64,000 nt of DNA from Nonomuraea polychroma (GTDB lineage Bacteria > Actinomycetota > Actinomycetes > Streptosporangiales > Streptosporangiaceae): NCBI RefSeq assembly GCF_004011505.1, contig NZ_SAUN01000001.1, positions 10,319,501-10,383,500 of the forward strand, read 5' to 3'. Both the position numbers and the translations under genes were made by a program. The notes below the pieces were generated by a model. That model was not told the origin of the DNA. It did not search any database and was given only the letters and a program-made list of their open reading frames with translations. Shown in pieces: positions 14,321 to 22,788 of this stretch. How positions within the stretch are numbered: position 1 is the stretch's first letter; every line of letters begins with the position of its first letter.

Positions 14321-16108
14321 ATGACGTCTCGATCCCTCCTCCGGCTGGCGTTGGCCGGAGCCGTCACGTCGGGTGCGGTTTTCCTCGCCACCCTCCCGGC
14401 GGACGCGAGCAAGGCCCCTCCGCGTACGGTTCCCGTACGACTCCTCGCGCTCAACGACTTCCATGGCCACCTCGAGCCCCCGACCGGGTCGTCCGGCCGC
14501 ATGGTGGACGAGCACGGCCACACCGTCGACGCCGGGGGTGCGGCCTACATCGCCGCGCACATGAAGTCCCTGGCCGACCAGAACACCATCGCCGTGGCCC
14601 AGGGTGACCTCATCGGGGCGACGCCGCTGATCTCGGCGGCGTACCACGACGAGCCGTCCATCGAGTTCATGGACAAGCTGGGGCTCAAGGTGGCCGCTGT
14701 GGGCAACCACGAGTTCGACGAAGGGTACGCCGAGCTGCGCCGCATCATGGACGGCGGCTGCCACCCGGTCGACGGCTGCTCGCCGGCCGGCGAGTGGAAG
14801 GGCGCTCAGTTCGACTACGTCGGCGCCAATGTCTTGTTCAAGAACCCCAACGAGAAGACGGACGCGCTGGCCGCGCTCGGCGCCAAGCAGACCGAGGTCA
14901 AGGAGCTGCTGGCCGACTGGGGCGTGCCCGCGCTGCCGCCGGTCAGCGTCAAGTGGATGAACGGCGTCCCGATCGGCTTCATCGGGCTCGTCACGCAGAC
15001 CACGCCGAGCATCGTCACGACCGAGGGCATCAAGGACCTCAAGTTCGCGGACGAGGTCAAGGCCGCGAACATCGCCTCGAAGATCCTCAAGCTGGTGGGC
15101 GTCAAGGCCCAGGTCGTGCTCGTGCACGAGGGCGACCAGGTGAACACCGGCCAGTCGCCGGACGCGTGCAGCGCCATCCCGGGAGCGGGCAACCGCATCG
15201 CCACGCAGGTGGACCCCGAGATCGACATGGTGCTCAGCGGGCACTCGCACCAGGCGTACCTGTGCAAGGTCAAGGACCCGGCGGGCAACGACCGCGTCTA
15301 CTCGCAGGGCGGCTCGTTCGGCCGGGTCATCACGCAGGTGGACATGAACGTCGACCTCCGGACCCGGGACATCGAGCGGGCGTCGGTCGTGGCGGACAAC
15401 CATGTGGTCACACGGACGGTTGCCCCCGATCCTGAAATTTCCGCTTTCGTGCAGACGTGGAAGGACCGTGTCGCTCCCGTCGCCAACAAGGCGGTCGGCA
15501 CGATCACCACCGACATCACCAACGCGCCCGCCCCCTCCGGCGAGACCCCGCTCGGCAACCTCATCGCCGACGCCCAGCTGGCCGCCACCAAGACCGGCGG
15601 CAACGCGCAGATCGCCCTGATGAACCCGGGCGGTGTACGGGCGCCGCTGACGTACGCGAGCTCGCCGGCGAACGAGGGCGACGGCGTCGTGACGTACGGC
15701 GAGGCGTTCACCACGCAGCCGTTCAACAATCTCATGCAGGTCGTGACCCTGACGGGCGCCCAGCTGAAGACAGTGCTCGAGCAGCAGTTCACCGGCGGGC
15801 CCAACAACCAGTCGTTCACCAAGATCCTGCAGCCCTCGGCGAACTTCACCTACACCTACAGGCGGAGCGCCGCGTGGGGCTCCAAGGTGTCGGACATGAA
15901 GATCGACGGGGTGCCGGTGACGGACACGCAGACGATCCGGGTCGCGGCGAACAACTTCCTGGTGGGCGGCGGTGACGCGTTCCTCGCCTTCCGGGACGGG
16001 ACGGACCTGTGGAGCGGGCCGCTGGACATCGACGCCTTCGTCGACTACCTCGGCGCGAACAACCCCGCCGCGCCGCCTGCCACCAACCGCATCACCATGA
16101 TCGACTAG
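14321..16108 (+). CDS. Secreted bifunctional metallophosphatase/5'-nucleotidase
   Basis: A 595-residue exported enzyme of the UshA/NadN type that dephosphorylates nucleotides outside the cell. A signal peptide covers about residues 1-30 (RLALAGAVTSGAVFLATL, then ADASKA). The calcineurin-like metal motifs are ALNDFHGHL near residue 43, GNHEFDEG near 128, and SGHSHQAY near 307. The C-terminal 5'-nucleotidase domain starts near 380 and includes NPGGVRAPL. A strong terminator follows. With the PiT transporter nearby it may serve phosphate scavenging. Confidence 0.93.
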   Translation: MTSRSLLRLALAGAVTSGAVFLATLPADASKAPPRTVPVRLLALNDFHGHLEPPTGSSGRMVDEHGHTVDAGGAAYIAAHMKSLADQNTIAVAQGDLIGATPLISAAYHDEPSIEFMDKLGLKVAAVGNHEFDEGYAELRRIMDGGCHPVDGCSPAGEWKGAQFDYVGANVLFKNPNEKTDALAALGAKQTEVKELLADWGVPALPPVSVKWMNGVPIGFIGLVTQTTPSIVTTEGIKDLKFADEVKAANIASKILKLVGVKAQVVLVHEGDQVNTGQSPDACSAIPGAGNRIATQVDPEIDMVLSGHSHQAYLCKVKDPAGNDRVYSQGGSFGRVITQVDMNVDLRTRDIERASVVADNHVVTRTVAPDPEISAFVQTWKDRVAPVANKAVGTITTDITNAPAPSGETPLGNLIADAQLAATKTGGNAQIALMNPGGVRAPLTYASSPANEGDGVVTYGEAFTTQPFNNLMQVVTLTGAQLKTVLEQQFTGGPNNQSFTKILQPSANFTYTYRRSAAWGSKVSDMKIDGVPVTDTQTIRVAANNFLVGGGDAFLAFRDGTDLWSGPLDIDAFVDYLGANNPAAPPATNRITMID

Positions 16109-16120
16109 CTCCACATCGGA

Positions 16121-16154
16121 TCGGGCCCGCCTTTCTCGTCAAGGGCGGGCCCGA
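16121..16154 (+). terminator. Rho-independent terminator after the nucleotidase
   Basis: TCGGGCCCGCC (16121-16131) pairs with GGCGGGCCCGA (16144-16154), with a T-run and an A-run at the loop. The stem lies 13 bp after the nucleotidase stop codon. Confidence 0.8.
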
Positions 16155-16197
16155 AATCCGGTTGACCGGGGCATGAGCCGACGATCACCCTCGACGG

Positions 16198-16731
16198 GTG
16201 CACATTGACTTCTCGAGAATCTCCGCCGGCGACGGCGAGGCGCTCGCCGACTTCCTGACCGGCGAGGAATGGCCGTACCACGCGGGCACGCAGGACCGCG
16301 AGACCGTGCGGCGGTTCGCCGCCGAAGGCCGCTACGACGACGACGAGACGCGGACGTTCTGGATCCTCGCGGACGGCGAGCGCGCGGGGCTGGTCAAGCT
16401 GCAGGACCTCGCCGACGACACACCCATGTTCGACCTGCGCGTACGCAAGCAGTGGCGCGGGCAGGGCCTCGGTACGGCGGCGGTGGCCTGGCTGACCGGT
16501 TACCTGTTCACCGAGCTGCCCGACGTCCTGCGGATCGAGGGCACGACCCGCCAGGACAACCACGCGATGCGGGCGGTCTTCCGCAAGAGCGGCTACGCGA
16601 AGGAGGGGCACTACCGGGAGGCCTGGCCGGCCCCGGACGGCATGCGGCACGACGCGGTCGGCTACGCCATCCTGCGCCGCGACTGGACCTCCGGGACCGT
16701 CACCCCGCCCGACTGGCACGACGAGCCGTGA
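16198..16731 (+). CDS. GNAT-family N-acetyltransferase
   Basis: A 177-residue single-domain acetyltransferase. The acetyl-CoA loop is RKQWRGQGLGTAAV at about residues 82-95, and a C-terminal RQDNHAMRAVFRKSGYAKEG block is the RimJ/RimL-like motif B. It starts at a GTG (HIDFSRI follows). The substrate is not known; the neighbours do not help. Confidence 0.88.
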   Translation: MHIDFSRISAGDGEALADFLTGEEWPYHAGTQDRETVRRFAAEGRYDDDETRTFWILADGERAGLVKLQDLADDTPMFDLRVRKQWRGQGLGTAAVAWLTGYLFTELPDVLRIEGTTRQDNHAMRAVFRKSGYAKEGHYREAWPAPDGMRHDAVGYAILRRDWTSGTVTPPDWHDEP

Positions 16732-16737
16732 CGGGCC

Positions 16738-17265
16738 TCACCTGAGCTCGGAGCTCAGCATGCCCATCATGAGGAAGTCGTGCCGCTTGCCCCGCGTGCG
16801 GAACGCCTCCCTGCGCCGGCCCTCCTCGACGAACCCCACCTTCGTGTACGCGCGAACGGCCGCCTCGTTGTCCGCGACCACCCACAGCATCAGCCGGTGC
16901 AGGCCCATCTCCTCGAACGCGTACCGGCAGATCACCCGCAGGGCGTCGGTCGCGTAACCGGCGCCCCAGCGGGAGCGGTCGCCGATGGCGATGCTCTGCA
17001 CGGTCGCCTCGCCGTGGATGAAGTCGGTCTCGCCGAGCGCGACGTAGCCGATCAGCTTCTGGTCGTCGAGCGCCTCGATGCCGAGCACCATCTCCTCGAA
17101 GGTGTTGCGCGGCCGGTTCTCGCCTTTCTCGATGTTCTGGGCGAGTGAGATGGGTGGCGAGCCGTCCATCCACCGGCCGACCTCGGGATCGTGGTACCAC
17201 CGCCACATGTCCTCGCTGTCGGCCGGCTCCAGGGCTCGCAGGCGTACCCGCTCTCCGGTCAGCAC
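16738..17265 (-). CDS. GNAT-family N-acetyltransferase, RimJ/RimL type
   Basis: A 175-residue acetyltransferase that converges on the previous one (6-bp gap) but differs in sequence. It starts MLTGERVRLRALEPADSEDM, has the DRSRWGAGYATDALR cofactor loop and the VVADNEAAVRAYTKVGF motif. This is the RimJ/RimL family that modifies ribosomal proteins or antibiotics; the substrate is unknown. Confidence 0.88.
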   Translation of the reverse strand: MLTGERVRLRALEPADSEDMWRWYHDPEVGRWMDGSPPISLAQNIEKGENRPRNTFEEMVLGIEALDDQKLIGYVALGETDFIHGEATVQSIAIGDRSRWGAGYATDALRVICRYAFEEMGLHRLMLWVVADNEAAVRAYTKVGFVEEGRRREAFRTRGKRHDFLMMGMLSSELR

Positions 17266-17568
17266 CTAGGTGTTCTCCACTCTCGCGCGCACGGACGCGC
17301 TGTCGGGCTCCAGGCCCGGGATGCGCGCCGCGATGAGGTCGTCAATGTTCATGAAAGCGACCAGATTACTCACCGCGTGGGCGGGATCGGCCGCGATCTG
17401 ATCGATTTCGGCCTGCTTCTGTGCGTCTGTCGCGTCCGGTCCGATGTGCCAGACGCCCTTCCTCTCGATCGTGTCGATGGCCGCGTCCCGCAGGGCCTGG
17501 GCATCGATGATCGACATGGTCATCGTGATCTCGACGCGGACGTCCTGCCGTGTGTCTGAGTCGGACAT
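17266..17568 (-). CDS. Hypothetical protein
   Basis: A 100-residue acidic protein immediately upstream of the GNAT gene on the same strand; its stop abuts the GNAT start. The ATG at 17568 is preferred because the longer frame runs backwards through a LuxR remnant. It contains a TMSIIDAQALRDAAID helix and a hydrophobic VSNLVAFMNIDDLIAARI segment. No family recognised. Confidence 0.55.
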   Translation of the reverse strand: MSDSDTRQDVRVEITMTMSIIDAQALRDAAIDTIERKGVWHIGPDATDAQKQAEIDQIAADPAHAVSNLVAFMNIDDLIAARIPGLEPDSASVRARVENT

Positions 17569-17577
17569 GGTGGCCAG

Positions 17578-17690
17578 CCTATTTCGTCCGCGGCGAGCGG
17601 GTGCGTGGCCAGCTCCTCGCGCGACAGGTAGCCGAGCTTGCGCAGGGCACTGGAGATGTGGCTCTCGACCGTGCTCGCTGACAAGATGCG
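17578..17690 (-). pseudogene. LuxR-type helix-turn-helix remnant
   Basis: On the minus strand the sequence reads RILSASTVESHISSALRKLG followed by YLSREELATHP, which is the second half of a LuxR/NarL DNA-binding domain with its recognition helix. Nothing before it in frame resembles the first half of the domain or a sensor region. It is a 5'-truncated gene fragment, left between two unrelated small genes. Confidence 0.7.
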
Positions 17691-17822
17691 CCCCCGGCTC
17701 GGTCACCCCGAGCCAGGGGCGCGTCCGCGTGCGGCGAGGTCTCGCCAAGGCCGTTTCAACTGCGACTACAAGGGGTAAGGCCGACGTTAAATTCTGAGCT
17801 GCCTGATTTTCAGGAGCCACAG

Positions 17823-18161
17823 ATGTCCCGTATCACGCTCACGCCCGCCGCTCGTGAAGCGCTGCGCGACGACGAAGTGGTGTTCTTCGACTGGCACGTG
17901 ACCGGCCTCTGCTGCGCGGACGCCGGGGAGTTCTCCGTCAGGCCACTACGCCGCTCCCGGCTGCCCAAGCGGGCGCGCAGCCTCGAAACCGATCTCGTGT
18001 ACGCGCATCCGACAGCCTGGGTGCATCTGGCCGAGCTTCCGGTCACGATCGACTGCCGTCCGCTGTGGCACTGGCGGCGCTTCACCACCGATCTGCCGCC
18101 GGACGCCGGGCTGCGTTGCTGCCTGGGGCGCCCTCTATATGGCTCTCAGCACGGGAGGTAA
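17823..18161 (+). CDS. Hypothetical Cys-containing protein upstream of cstA
   Basis: A 112-residue protein 3 bp upstream of cstA and so in its operon. The first residues (SRITLTPAAREALRDDE) recall the start of IscA/HesB proteins, but the Cys pattern (a CC pair near residue 30 and another near residue 101) is different and I do not assign it there. It has no membrane segment. A role in cstA expression or activity is possible from position alone. Confidence 0.6.
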   Translation: MSRITLTPAAREALRDDEVVFFDWHVTGLCCADAGEFSVRPLRRSRLPKRARSLETDLVYAHPTAWVHLAELPVTIDCRPLWHWRRFTTDLPPDAGLRCCLGRPLYGSQHGR

Positions 18162-18164
18162 CCG

Positions 18165-20282
18165 GTGAAGTTGCGCTCCATCATCATCTGGACGCTGGTC
18201 GCGATCGTGGGCGCCGTCGGATGGGCGGTCCTCGCCCTGTCCAGAGGCGAGAAAGTCAACGCGGTGTGGCTGCTCTGCGCCGCGCTCGGCTCGTACGCCA
18301 TCGCCTACCGGTTCTATGCCCGCCTCATCGTCCGCAAGGTGCTGCGCGCCGACGATCGCCGGGCCACTCCTGCCGAGCGGCTCGACAACGGCATCGACTA
18401 CCAGCCGACGGACCGGCGGATCCTGTTCGGGCACCACTTCGCCGCCATCGCGGGGGCGGGGCCGCTGGTGGGACCCGTGCTCGCGGCTCAGATGGGCTAC
18501 CTGCCCGGGACCATCTGGATCGTGGCGGGCGTGATCTTCGCCGGGGCCGTGCAGGACATGGTGATCCTGTTCTTCTCCATGCGGCGCAACGGGCGCAGCC
18601 TCGGCCAGATGGCCCGCGAGGAGATCGGCCCGGTCGGCGGGGCGGCGGCGCTCATCGCGGTCTTCGCCATCATGATCATCCTGCTGGCCGTGCTGGCGCT
18701 CGTCGTGGTCAACGCGCTCGCCCAGTCGCCGTGGGGCGTCTTCTCCATCGCGATGACGATCCCCATCGCCCTGTTCATGGGCTTCTACCTGCGGGTGATC
18801 CGGCCCGGCAGGGTCGTCGAGACCACCGTGATCGGGGTGGCGCTGCTGCTCCTGTCGATCATGGCCGGCGGCTGGGTGCAGGGGTCCAGCTGGGCGCCGT
18901 TCTTCACGCTGAGCCCGTCGGCGCTCGCGTTGTGGCTCATCGCCTACGGGTTCGTCGCCGCGGTGCTGCCGGTGTGGATGCTGCTCGCGCCGCGCGACTA
19001 CCTGTCCACGTTCATGAAGATCGGCACGATCGTGCTGATCGCGATCGGCATCGCCATCACGATGCCGCCGATGCAGACCACCGCGTTCACCGACTTCGCC
19101 TTCAGCGGCAAGGGACCGGTCTTCGCGGGCTCGTTGTTCCCGTTCGTGTTCATCATCATCGCCTGCGGGGCGTTGTCCGGCTTCCACTCGCTGATCGCAT
19201 CCGGCACGACACCCAAGATGATCCAGAAGGAGACGCAGGTCCGGATGATCGGGTACGGCTCCATGCTCATGGAGTCGTTCGTCGCCATCATGGCCATCAC
19301 CGCGGCCTGCGTGCTGACCCCCGGGCTCTACTTCGCGATGAACTCGCCGGCAGGCGTCGTCGGGACCACCGTGCAGACCGCCGCCCAGGCGGTCACGAAC
19401 ATGGGCTTCGTGATCACGCCCGAGGAGCTGCAGGCCGCGGCGGCGGCCGTACAGGAGGAGACGCTGATCGCCCGGACGGGCGGCGCGCCCACGCTGGCCG
19501 TGGGCATCTCGCAGATCTTCTCCGGGTTCCTCGGGGGAGCGGCGTTGCAGGCGTTCTGGTACCACTTCGCGATCATGTTCGAGGCGTTGTTCATCCTCAC
19601 GACGGTGGACGCCGGGACGCGGGTGGGGCGGTTCATGCTCCAGGACACGGTCGGCAACCTGTGGAAGCCGATGGCGCGGGTGAGCTGGTGGCCGGGGCTG
19701 GTGGCCTCCAGCGCGGTGGTCGTGGCGGCCTGGGGATACTTCCTCTACCAGGGCGTCAATGACCCGCTCGGCGGCATCAACCAGCTGTTCCCGCTCTTCG
19801 GCATCGCCAACCAGTTGCTGGCCGCGGTCGCGCTCACCGTGGCCACGACCCTGCTGATCAAGAGCGGACGGCTCAAATGGGCCTGGGTGACGGCGGTGCC
19901 ACTGGCCTGGGACGTGGCCGTGACCCTGACGGCCAGCTACCAGAAGGTGTTCTCGCCCGACCCGGGGCTCGGCTTCTTCGCCCAGCGTGACCGTTATCAG
20001 GCCGCGCTCGATCAGGGACAGCTGCTCGCGCCCGCCAAGTCCATGGACGCGATGCGGCAGATCGTGATCAACTCCACCGTGGACGGCATCCTGGCCGCCT
20101 TGTTCGCCCTCATGATCATCATCGTGATCCTGGACGCGGCCCGGGTGTGGGTGAAGGCGATCAGGACGCGGGAGCCGCTGCCGACCACCGAGGCACCGTT
20201 CGAGGAGTCGAAGCTCCTGGCGCCGTCCGGGCTCATCCCCACCCGCGAGGAGCGCGAGATGATGGCTAAAACTCCTGGATGA
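18165..20282 (+). CDS. cstA: Carbon starvation protein CstA (peptide/pyruvate transporter)
   Basis: A 705-residue polytopic membrane protein of the CstA family, which imports peptides or pyruvate under carbon limitation. Family blocks are clear: FGHHFAAIAGAGPLVGPVLA near residue 88, GYLPGTIWIV, and SGFHSLIASGTTPKMI near residue 339. I count about sixteen hydrophobic segments. The start is a GTG with GGGAGGTAACC before it. The 3' end overlaps the convergent MarR gene by 17 bp. Confidence 0.95.
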   Translation: MKLRSIIIWTLVAIVGAVGWAVLALSRGEKVNAVWLLCAALGSYAIAYRFYARLIVRKVLRADDRRATPAERLDNGIDYQPTDRRILFGHHFAAIAGAGPLVGPVLAAQMGYLPGTIWIVAGVIFAGAVQDMVILFFSMRRNGRSLGQMAREEIGPVGGAAALIAVFAIMIILLAVLALVVVNALAQSPWGVFSIAMTIPIALFMGFYLRVIRPGRVVETTVIGVALLLLSIMAGGWVQGSSWAPFFTLSPSALALWLIAYGFVAAVLPVWMLLAPRDYLSTFMKIGTIVLIAIGIAITMPPMQTTAFTDFAFSGKGPVFAGSLFPFVFIIIACGALSGFHSLIASGTTPKMIQKETQVRMIGYGSMLMESFVAIMAITAACVLTPGLYFAMNSPAGVVGTTVQTAAQAVTNMGFVITPEELQAAAAAVQEETLIARTGGAPTLAVGISQIFSGFLGGAALQAFWYHFAIMFEALFILTTVDAGTRVGRFMLQDTVGNLWKPMARVSWWPGLVASSAVVVAAWGYFLYQGVNDPLGGINQLFPLFGIANQLLAAVALTVATTLLIKSGRLKWAWVTAVPLAWDVAVTLTASYQKVFSPDPGLGFFAQRDRYQAALDQGQLLAPAKSMDAMRQIVINSTVDGILAALFALMIIIVILDAARVWVKAIRTREPLPTTEAPFEESKLLAPSGLIPTREEREMMAKTPG

Positions 20283-20691
20283 GGCGGCTCAGCGTGGTGT
20301 TCAGCTCGGCGAGGCCGTCCTCGCCGAGCAACCCCGCGAGCCGGCGCTCCACCTCGTCGATCGCGGCATAGCCGATCTTCAGGGCCTCGTCGCCCCGCTC
20401 GGTGAAGAGGATCAGCTTGGCGCGGCGGTCGGCCGGGTCGGGCACCCGGCGCAGGTATCCCAGCCGCTCCAGGTCGTCCACCAGCGCCCCCATGGCCTGG
20501 GGGGTCATCTGGGCCTTCTCGGCGAGCCTGCTCAACCGGATGCCCTCGTGCTCCATGTGGAAGAACACCGCTGAGTGCGCGGGCCGGACGTTCGCGTCGT
20601 ACGCGTTGCCGGCCGCCTGCACGACGTTCTGCAGGCGCAGGTATGCCTCGTAGAGCAGGGCCACGACGTGCGGCGGATGCGTGGCGGCCAT
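20266..20691 (-). CDS. MarR-family transcriptional regulator
   Basis: A 141-residue winged-helix regulator. The DNA-binding helices read LSRLAEKAQMTPQAMGALVDDLERLGYL, followed by the wing RVPDPADRRAKLILFTERG. It is divergent from the mycothiol-dependent enzyme at 20757, and a palindromic operator sits in between, so it probably represses both itself and that gene and is released by a small ligand, perhaps an aromatic or electrophilic compound. Confidence 0.92.
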   Translation of the reverse strand: MAATHPPHVVALLYEAYLRLQNVVQAAGNAYDANVRPAHSAVFFHMEHEGIRLSRLAEKAQMTPQAMGALVDDLERLGYLRRVPDPADRRAKLILFTERGDEALKIGYAAIDEVERRLAGLLGEDGLAELNTTLSRLIQEF

Positions 20692-20704
20692 GGGTCTTCT
20701 CCTT

Positions 20705-20741
20705 TTGCTAAGGCTGCCTTATATTAAGGTCACCTTAGCAA
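20705..20741. promoter_or_regulatory. MarR operator with four alternating half-sites
   Basis: Within the divergent promoter, TTGCTAAGG (20705-20713) and CCTTAGCAA (20733-20741) are perfect inverted repeats, and CCTTA-TAT-TAAGG (20717-20729) is a second perfect palindrome inside them. The boxes alternate TAAGG, CCTTA, TAAGG, CCTTA, each separated by exactly 3 bp, so two or three overlapping dimer sites could form. The AT-rich centre may include the -10 element. Confidence 0.75.
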
Positions 20742-20756
20742 ACGGAGGAGTGCGGG

Positions 20757-21389
20757 ATGGACCAGGAGAAGATCTGGGCTGCCCTCGAGATCGAGCGGCG
20801 CGGCCTGGCCGACCTGCTCGAATCGTTGCCGGCGGCGGAATGGGAGCGGCCCTCACTCTGCGACGGCTGGCGGGTGCGGGACGTGGCCGCCCACCTGGCA
20901 CTCGCCACCCGGGCGAACCTCGCGTGGGGGCTGGTCGAGTTCGTCCGGGCACGCGGCAACTTCGATCGCATGGTTCACGACTCGGCGGTGCGGCACGCCA
21001 GGCTGCCGATCCGCGAGATCGTCGCGCAGGTGCGCGAGTCGGCCGGCTCGCGCCGCCGGGCGCCCTCGACCAAGCCGCTCGACCCGTTGTTCGACGCACT
21101 CGTCCACGGCCAGGACATCACCGTGCCGCTCGGCCTCGAGCGTGTCATGCCGCTCGTCCCGGCCCGAGCCTGCGCCACCCACATCTGGGAACGAGGTTTC
21201 CCCTTCTACCCGCAGCGGCGGCTACGCGGGCTCCGGCTGGTGGCCACCGACGTGGACTGGGCGGTCGGGGAGGGCGACGTGGTGGAGGGACCCATCCAGG
21301 CGCTGCTCCTGCTGCTGAGCGGGCGCCCCGCCGCGCTGCCGAGCCTCACCGGGGCGGGCACGGCGGCGCTGCTGGTCCGCCTGCGGTAG
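20757..21389 (+). CDS. Maleylpyruvate isomerase family mycothiol-dependent enzyme
   Basis: A 210-residue DinB-like four-helix protein of the mycothiol-dependent maleylpyruvate isomerase family. The N-terminal helices contain LPAAEWERPSLCDGWRVRD and VAAHLAL with the metal-binding His, and a second block DALVHGQDITVPLG near residue 116 holds another. These enzymes use mycothiol to isomerise or detoxify compounds. It is under probable control of the divergent MarR regulator. Confidence 0.85.
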   Translation: MDQEKIWAALEIERRGLADLLESLPAAEWERPSLCDGWRVRDVAAHLALATRANLAWGLVEFVRARGNFDRMVHDSAVRHARLPIREIVAQVRESAGSRRRAPSTKPLDPLFDALVHGQDITVPLGLERVMPLVPARACATHIWERGFPFYPQRRLRGLRLVATDVDWAVGEGDVVEGPIQALLLLLSGRPAALPSLTGAGTAALLVRLR

Positions 21390-21392
21390 CCG

Positions 21393-22067
21393 TCACGGGG
21401 TGAGCCACCCCGCCGTCGGCCAGGTCTCGCGCCGCCAGGCGCTGTCCCAGAACATCCACTCGTACGCCGCCGCCGTGCAGTAGGCCTGCACCATGGCATC
21501 CCTGGTCGCCGGATCGGCCGTGGCGGCCAGCCGGTCGGCGATGGCCTTGGCCTGCGCGACGGAGGCCGCGAACCCCGGGTCCGAATAGGTGTCGATCCAC
21601 TTCCGGTACGGATGGTCCGGCACGTCGCCGGTGCGCCGCAGCAGCGCCGTGCCGACGTCCTGATAGATCCAGAAGCACGGCAGCACCGCTGCCGCCAGCA
21701 CCGGGTAGGGCGCGGCGAGCGCCGTGGCCTGCAGGAACGACGCGTACGCCAGGCAGGTCGGCGACGTGGCGATCCCGGCCGCGTCGGCGCCGAGCTCCTC
21801 GACGTACCCGGCGTGCAGCAGGCGCTCGGCGGCCAGGGCGGTGTGCGCGCTCTGCGCGAAGAACGCCGCGTCCGCCGGGTCGGTGGCCCGGGCCGACGCC
21901 GTGGCCAGGGCCTTGGAGAACGCCTCCAGATAGCGGCCGTCCTGCACGATGTAGAACGCGAACCGGTCCCGGTCGAGTGTGCCGTCGCCGAGCGCGACGT
22001 TGAAGGGATGATCGTGGATGGCGGTCATCAGCTCGGCGGTACGCAGCCACATGTCGTCGCAGAACAT
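21393..22067 (-). CDS. tenA: TenA-family thiaminase II
   Basis: A 224-residue helical TenA protein, which salvages aminopyrimidine from degraded thiamin. The catalytic and family blocks are visible: FYIVQDGRYLEAF near residue 41, CFWIYQDVG near 130, YRKWIDTYSDPGFA near 150, and the C-terminal YEWMFWDSAW containing the conserved Glu. The ATG at 22067 is chosen because the TPP riboswitch ends just upstream. The longer frame upstream is not coding. Confidence 0.93.
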   Translation of the reverse strand: MFCDDMWLRTAELMTAIHDHPFNVALGDGTLDRDRFAFYIVQDGRYLEAFSKALATASARATDPADAAFFAQSAHTALAAERLLHAGYVEELGADAAGIATSPTCLAYASFLQATALAAPYPVLAAAVLPCFWIYQDVGTALLRRTGDVPDHPYRKWIDTYSDPGFAASVAQAKAIADRLAATADPATRDAMVQAYCTAAAYEWMFWDSAWRRETWPTAGWLTP

Positions 22068-22072
22068 CGACG

Positions 22073-22144
22073 TCCCTTCGCTAGTGCGAACTAGAGCAGG
22101 TTCAACGGGTGTGATCTCAGCCCGGGCCTCCGGGCACCCCGCGT
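22073..22144 (-). ncRNA. TPP riboswitch (THI element)
   Basis: Read on the minus strand, the conserved parts are GCGGGGTGCCC, then GGGCTGAGATCACACCC, GAACCTG, and the closing GCGAAGGGA six bases before the tenA ATG. The CTGAGA bulge binds the pyrimidine and the GAACCTG region contacts the diphosphate. The end of the aptamer (AAGGGA) also looks like the ribosome site, so control is probably at translation start. Confidence 0.93.
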
Positions 22145-22168
22145 CAACGGCCTCACTGTAACAGGGAC

Positions 22169-22765
22169 TCACTCCCGCAGCTCGGGCGGGAATCCGGTCC
22201 AGCGCAGCTCGGCGGGCAGGTGCCCCATGTCGTTGTAGAAGAGCACCGAGGAGGGGCGGTCGGGGGCGTACCGGATGACGGTCAGGGCGGCGTTGCCGTG
22301 GTTGAGGCCGAGCCAGCGCCACTTCGGGGCGTCCAGCGCGGCGCGGACGAGCCAGCCGATCAGGAAGTTGTGGGTGACGACCAGCTCGTGGCGGGGGCCC
22401 TCCGTCACCGGGCCCGTGAACGTGCGCATGGCCTCGGCGGTGAGATCGTCTTCGGCGGCGGGGAACTGCTGGAGAAAGCCGAGGAACCGGTCGGCGTGCT
22501 CCGGGGGCAGCTCCTCCTTCGCCGGCAGGTAGGGAATGTAGTCCCCGGCGGCCTCGGAAACGCGCAGCGGGACGCCGGGGAGCTGCGCGCCGATCAGGCG
22601 GGCGGTCTGCGTCGCCCGGGGGAGCGGGCCGTGGTGGATGGCGGAGAGGGGGACGTCCTTGAGCCGCTCGCCGAGGAGCGTGGCCTGGCGGCGGCCGTTC
22701 GCGGTCAGGGATCGTTCGTCGGAGGTGGCCTCGCCGTGGCGGGCCAGGTAGAGGTAACGGGTCAT
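22169..22765 (-). CDS. Histidine phosphatase family protein
   Basis: A 198-residue protein from the ATG at 22765 (an in-frame ATG at 22777 adds four residues). The catalytic RHG motif is LARHGEATSDE near residue 7, the second His lies in VVTHNFLIGWL near residue 133, and PLPRATQTARL is the conserved Arg block. It is a phosphoglycerate-mutase-like phosphomonoesterase of unknown substrate. It is divergent from the polymerase gene next to it. Confidence 0.9.
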   Translation of the reverse strand: MTRYLYLARHGEATSDERSLTANGRRQATLLGERLKDVPLSAIHHGPLPRATQTARLIGAQLPGVPLRVSEAAGDYIPYLPAKEELPPEHADRFLGFLQQFPAAEDDLTAEAMRTFTGPVTEGPRHELVVTHNFLIGWLVRAALDAPKWRWLGLNHGNAALTVIRYAPDRPSSVLFYNDMGHLPAELRWTGFPPELRE

Positions 22766-22788
22766 GGTCTCGCCCATTCTTCCCCGAT

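Noticed and set aside
14306..16114. A 602-residue frame antisense to the secreted nucleotidase
   Set aside because: It is composed of Arg, Val, Gly, Asp and Leu in the manner of a third-position GC shadow; the plus-strand gene has a signal peptide and metal motifs.
17823..18161. IscA/HesB assignment for the gene before cstA
   Set aside because: Only the first ten residues look similar; the Cys spacing and the C-terminal CxC motif of the family are absent.
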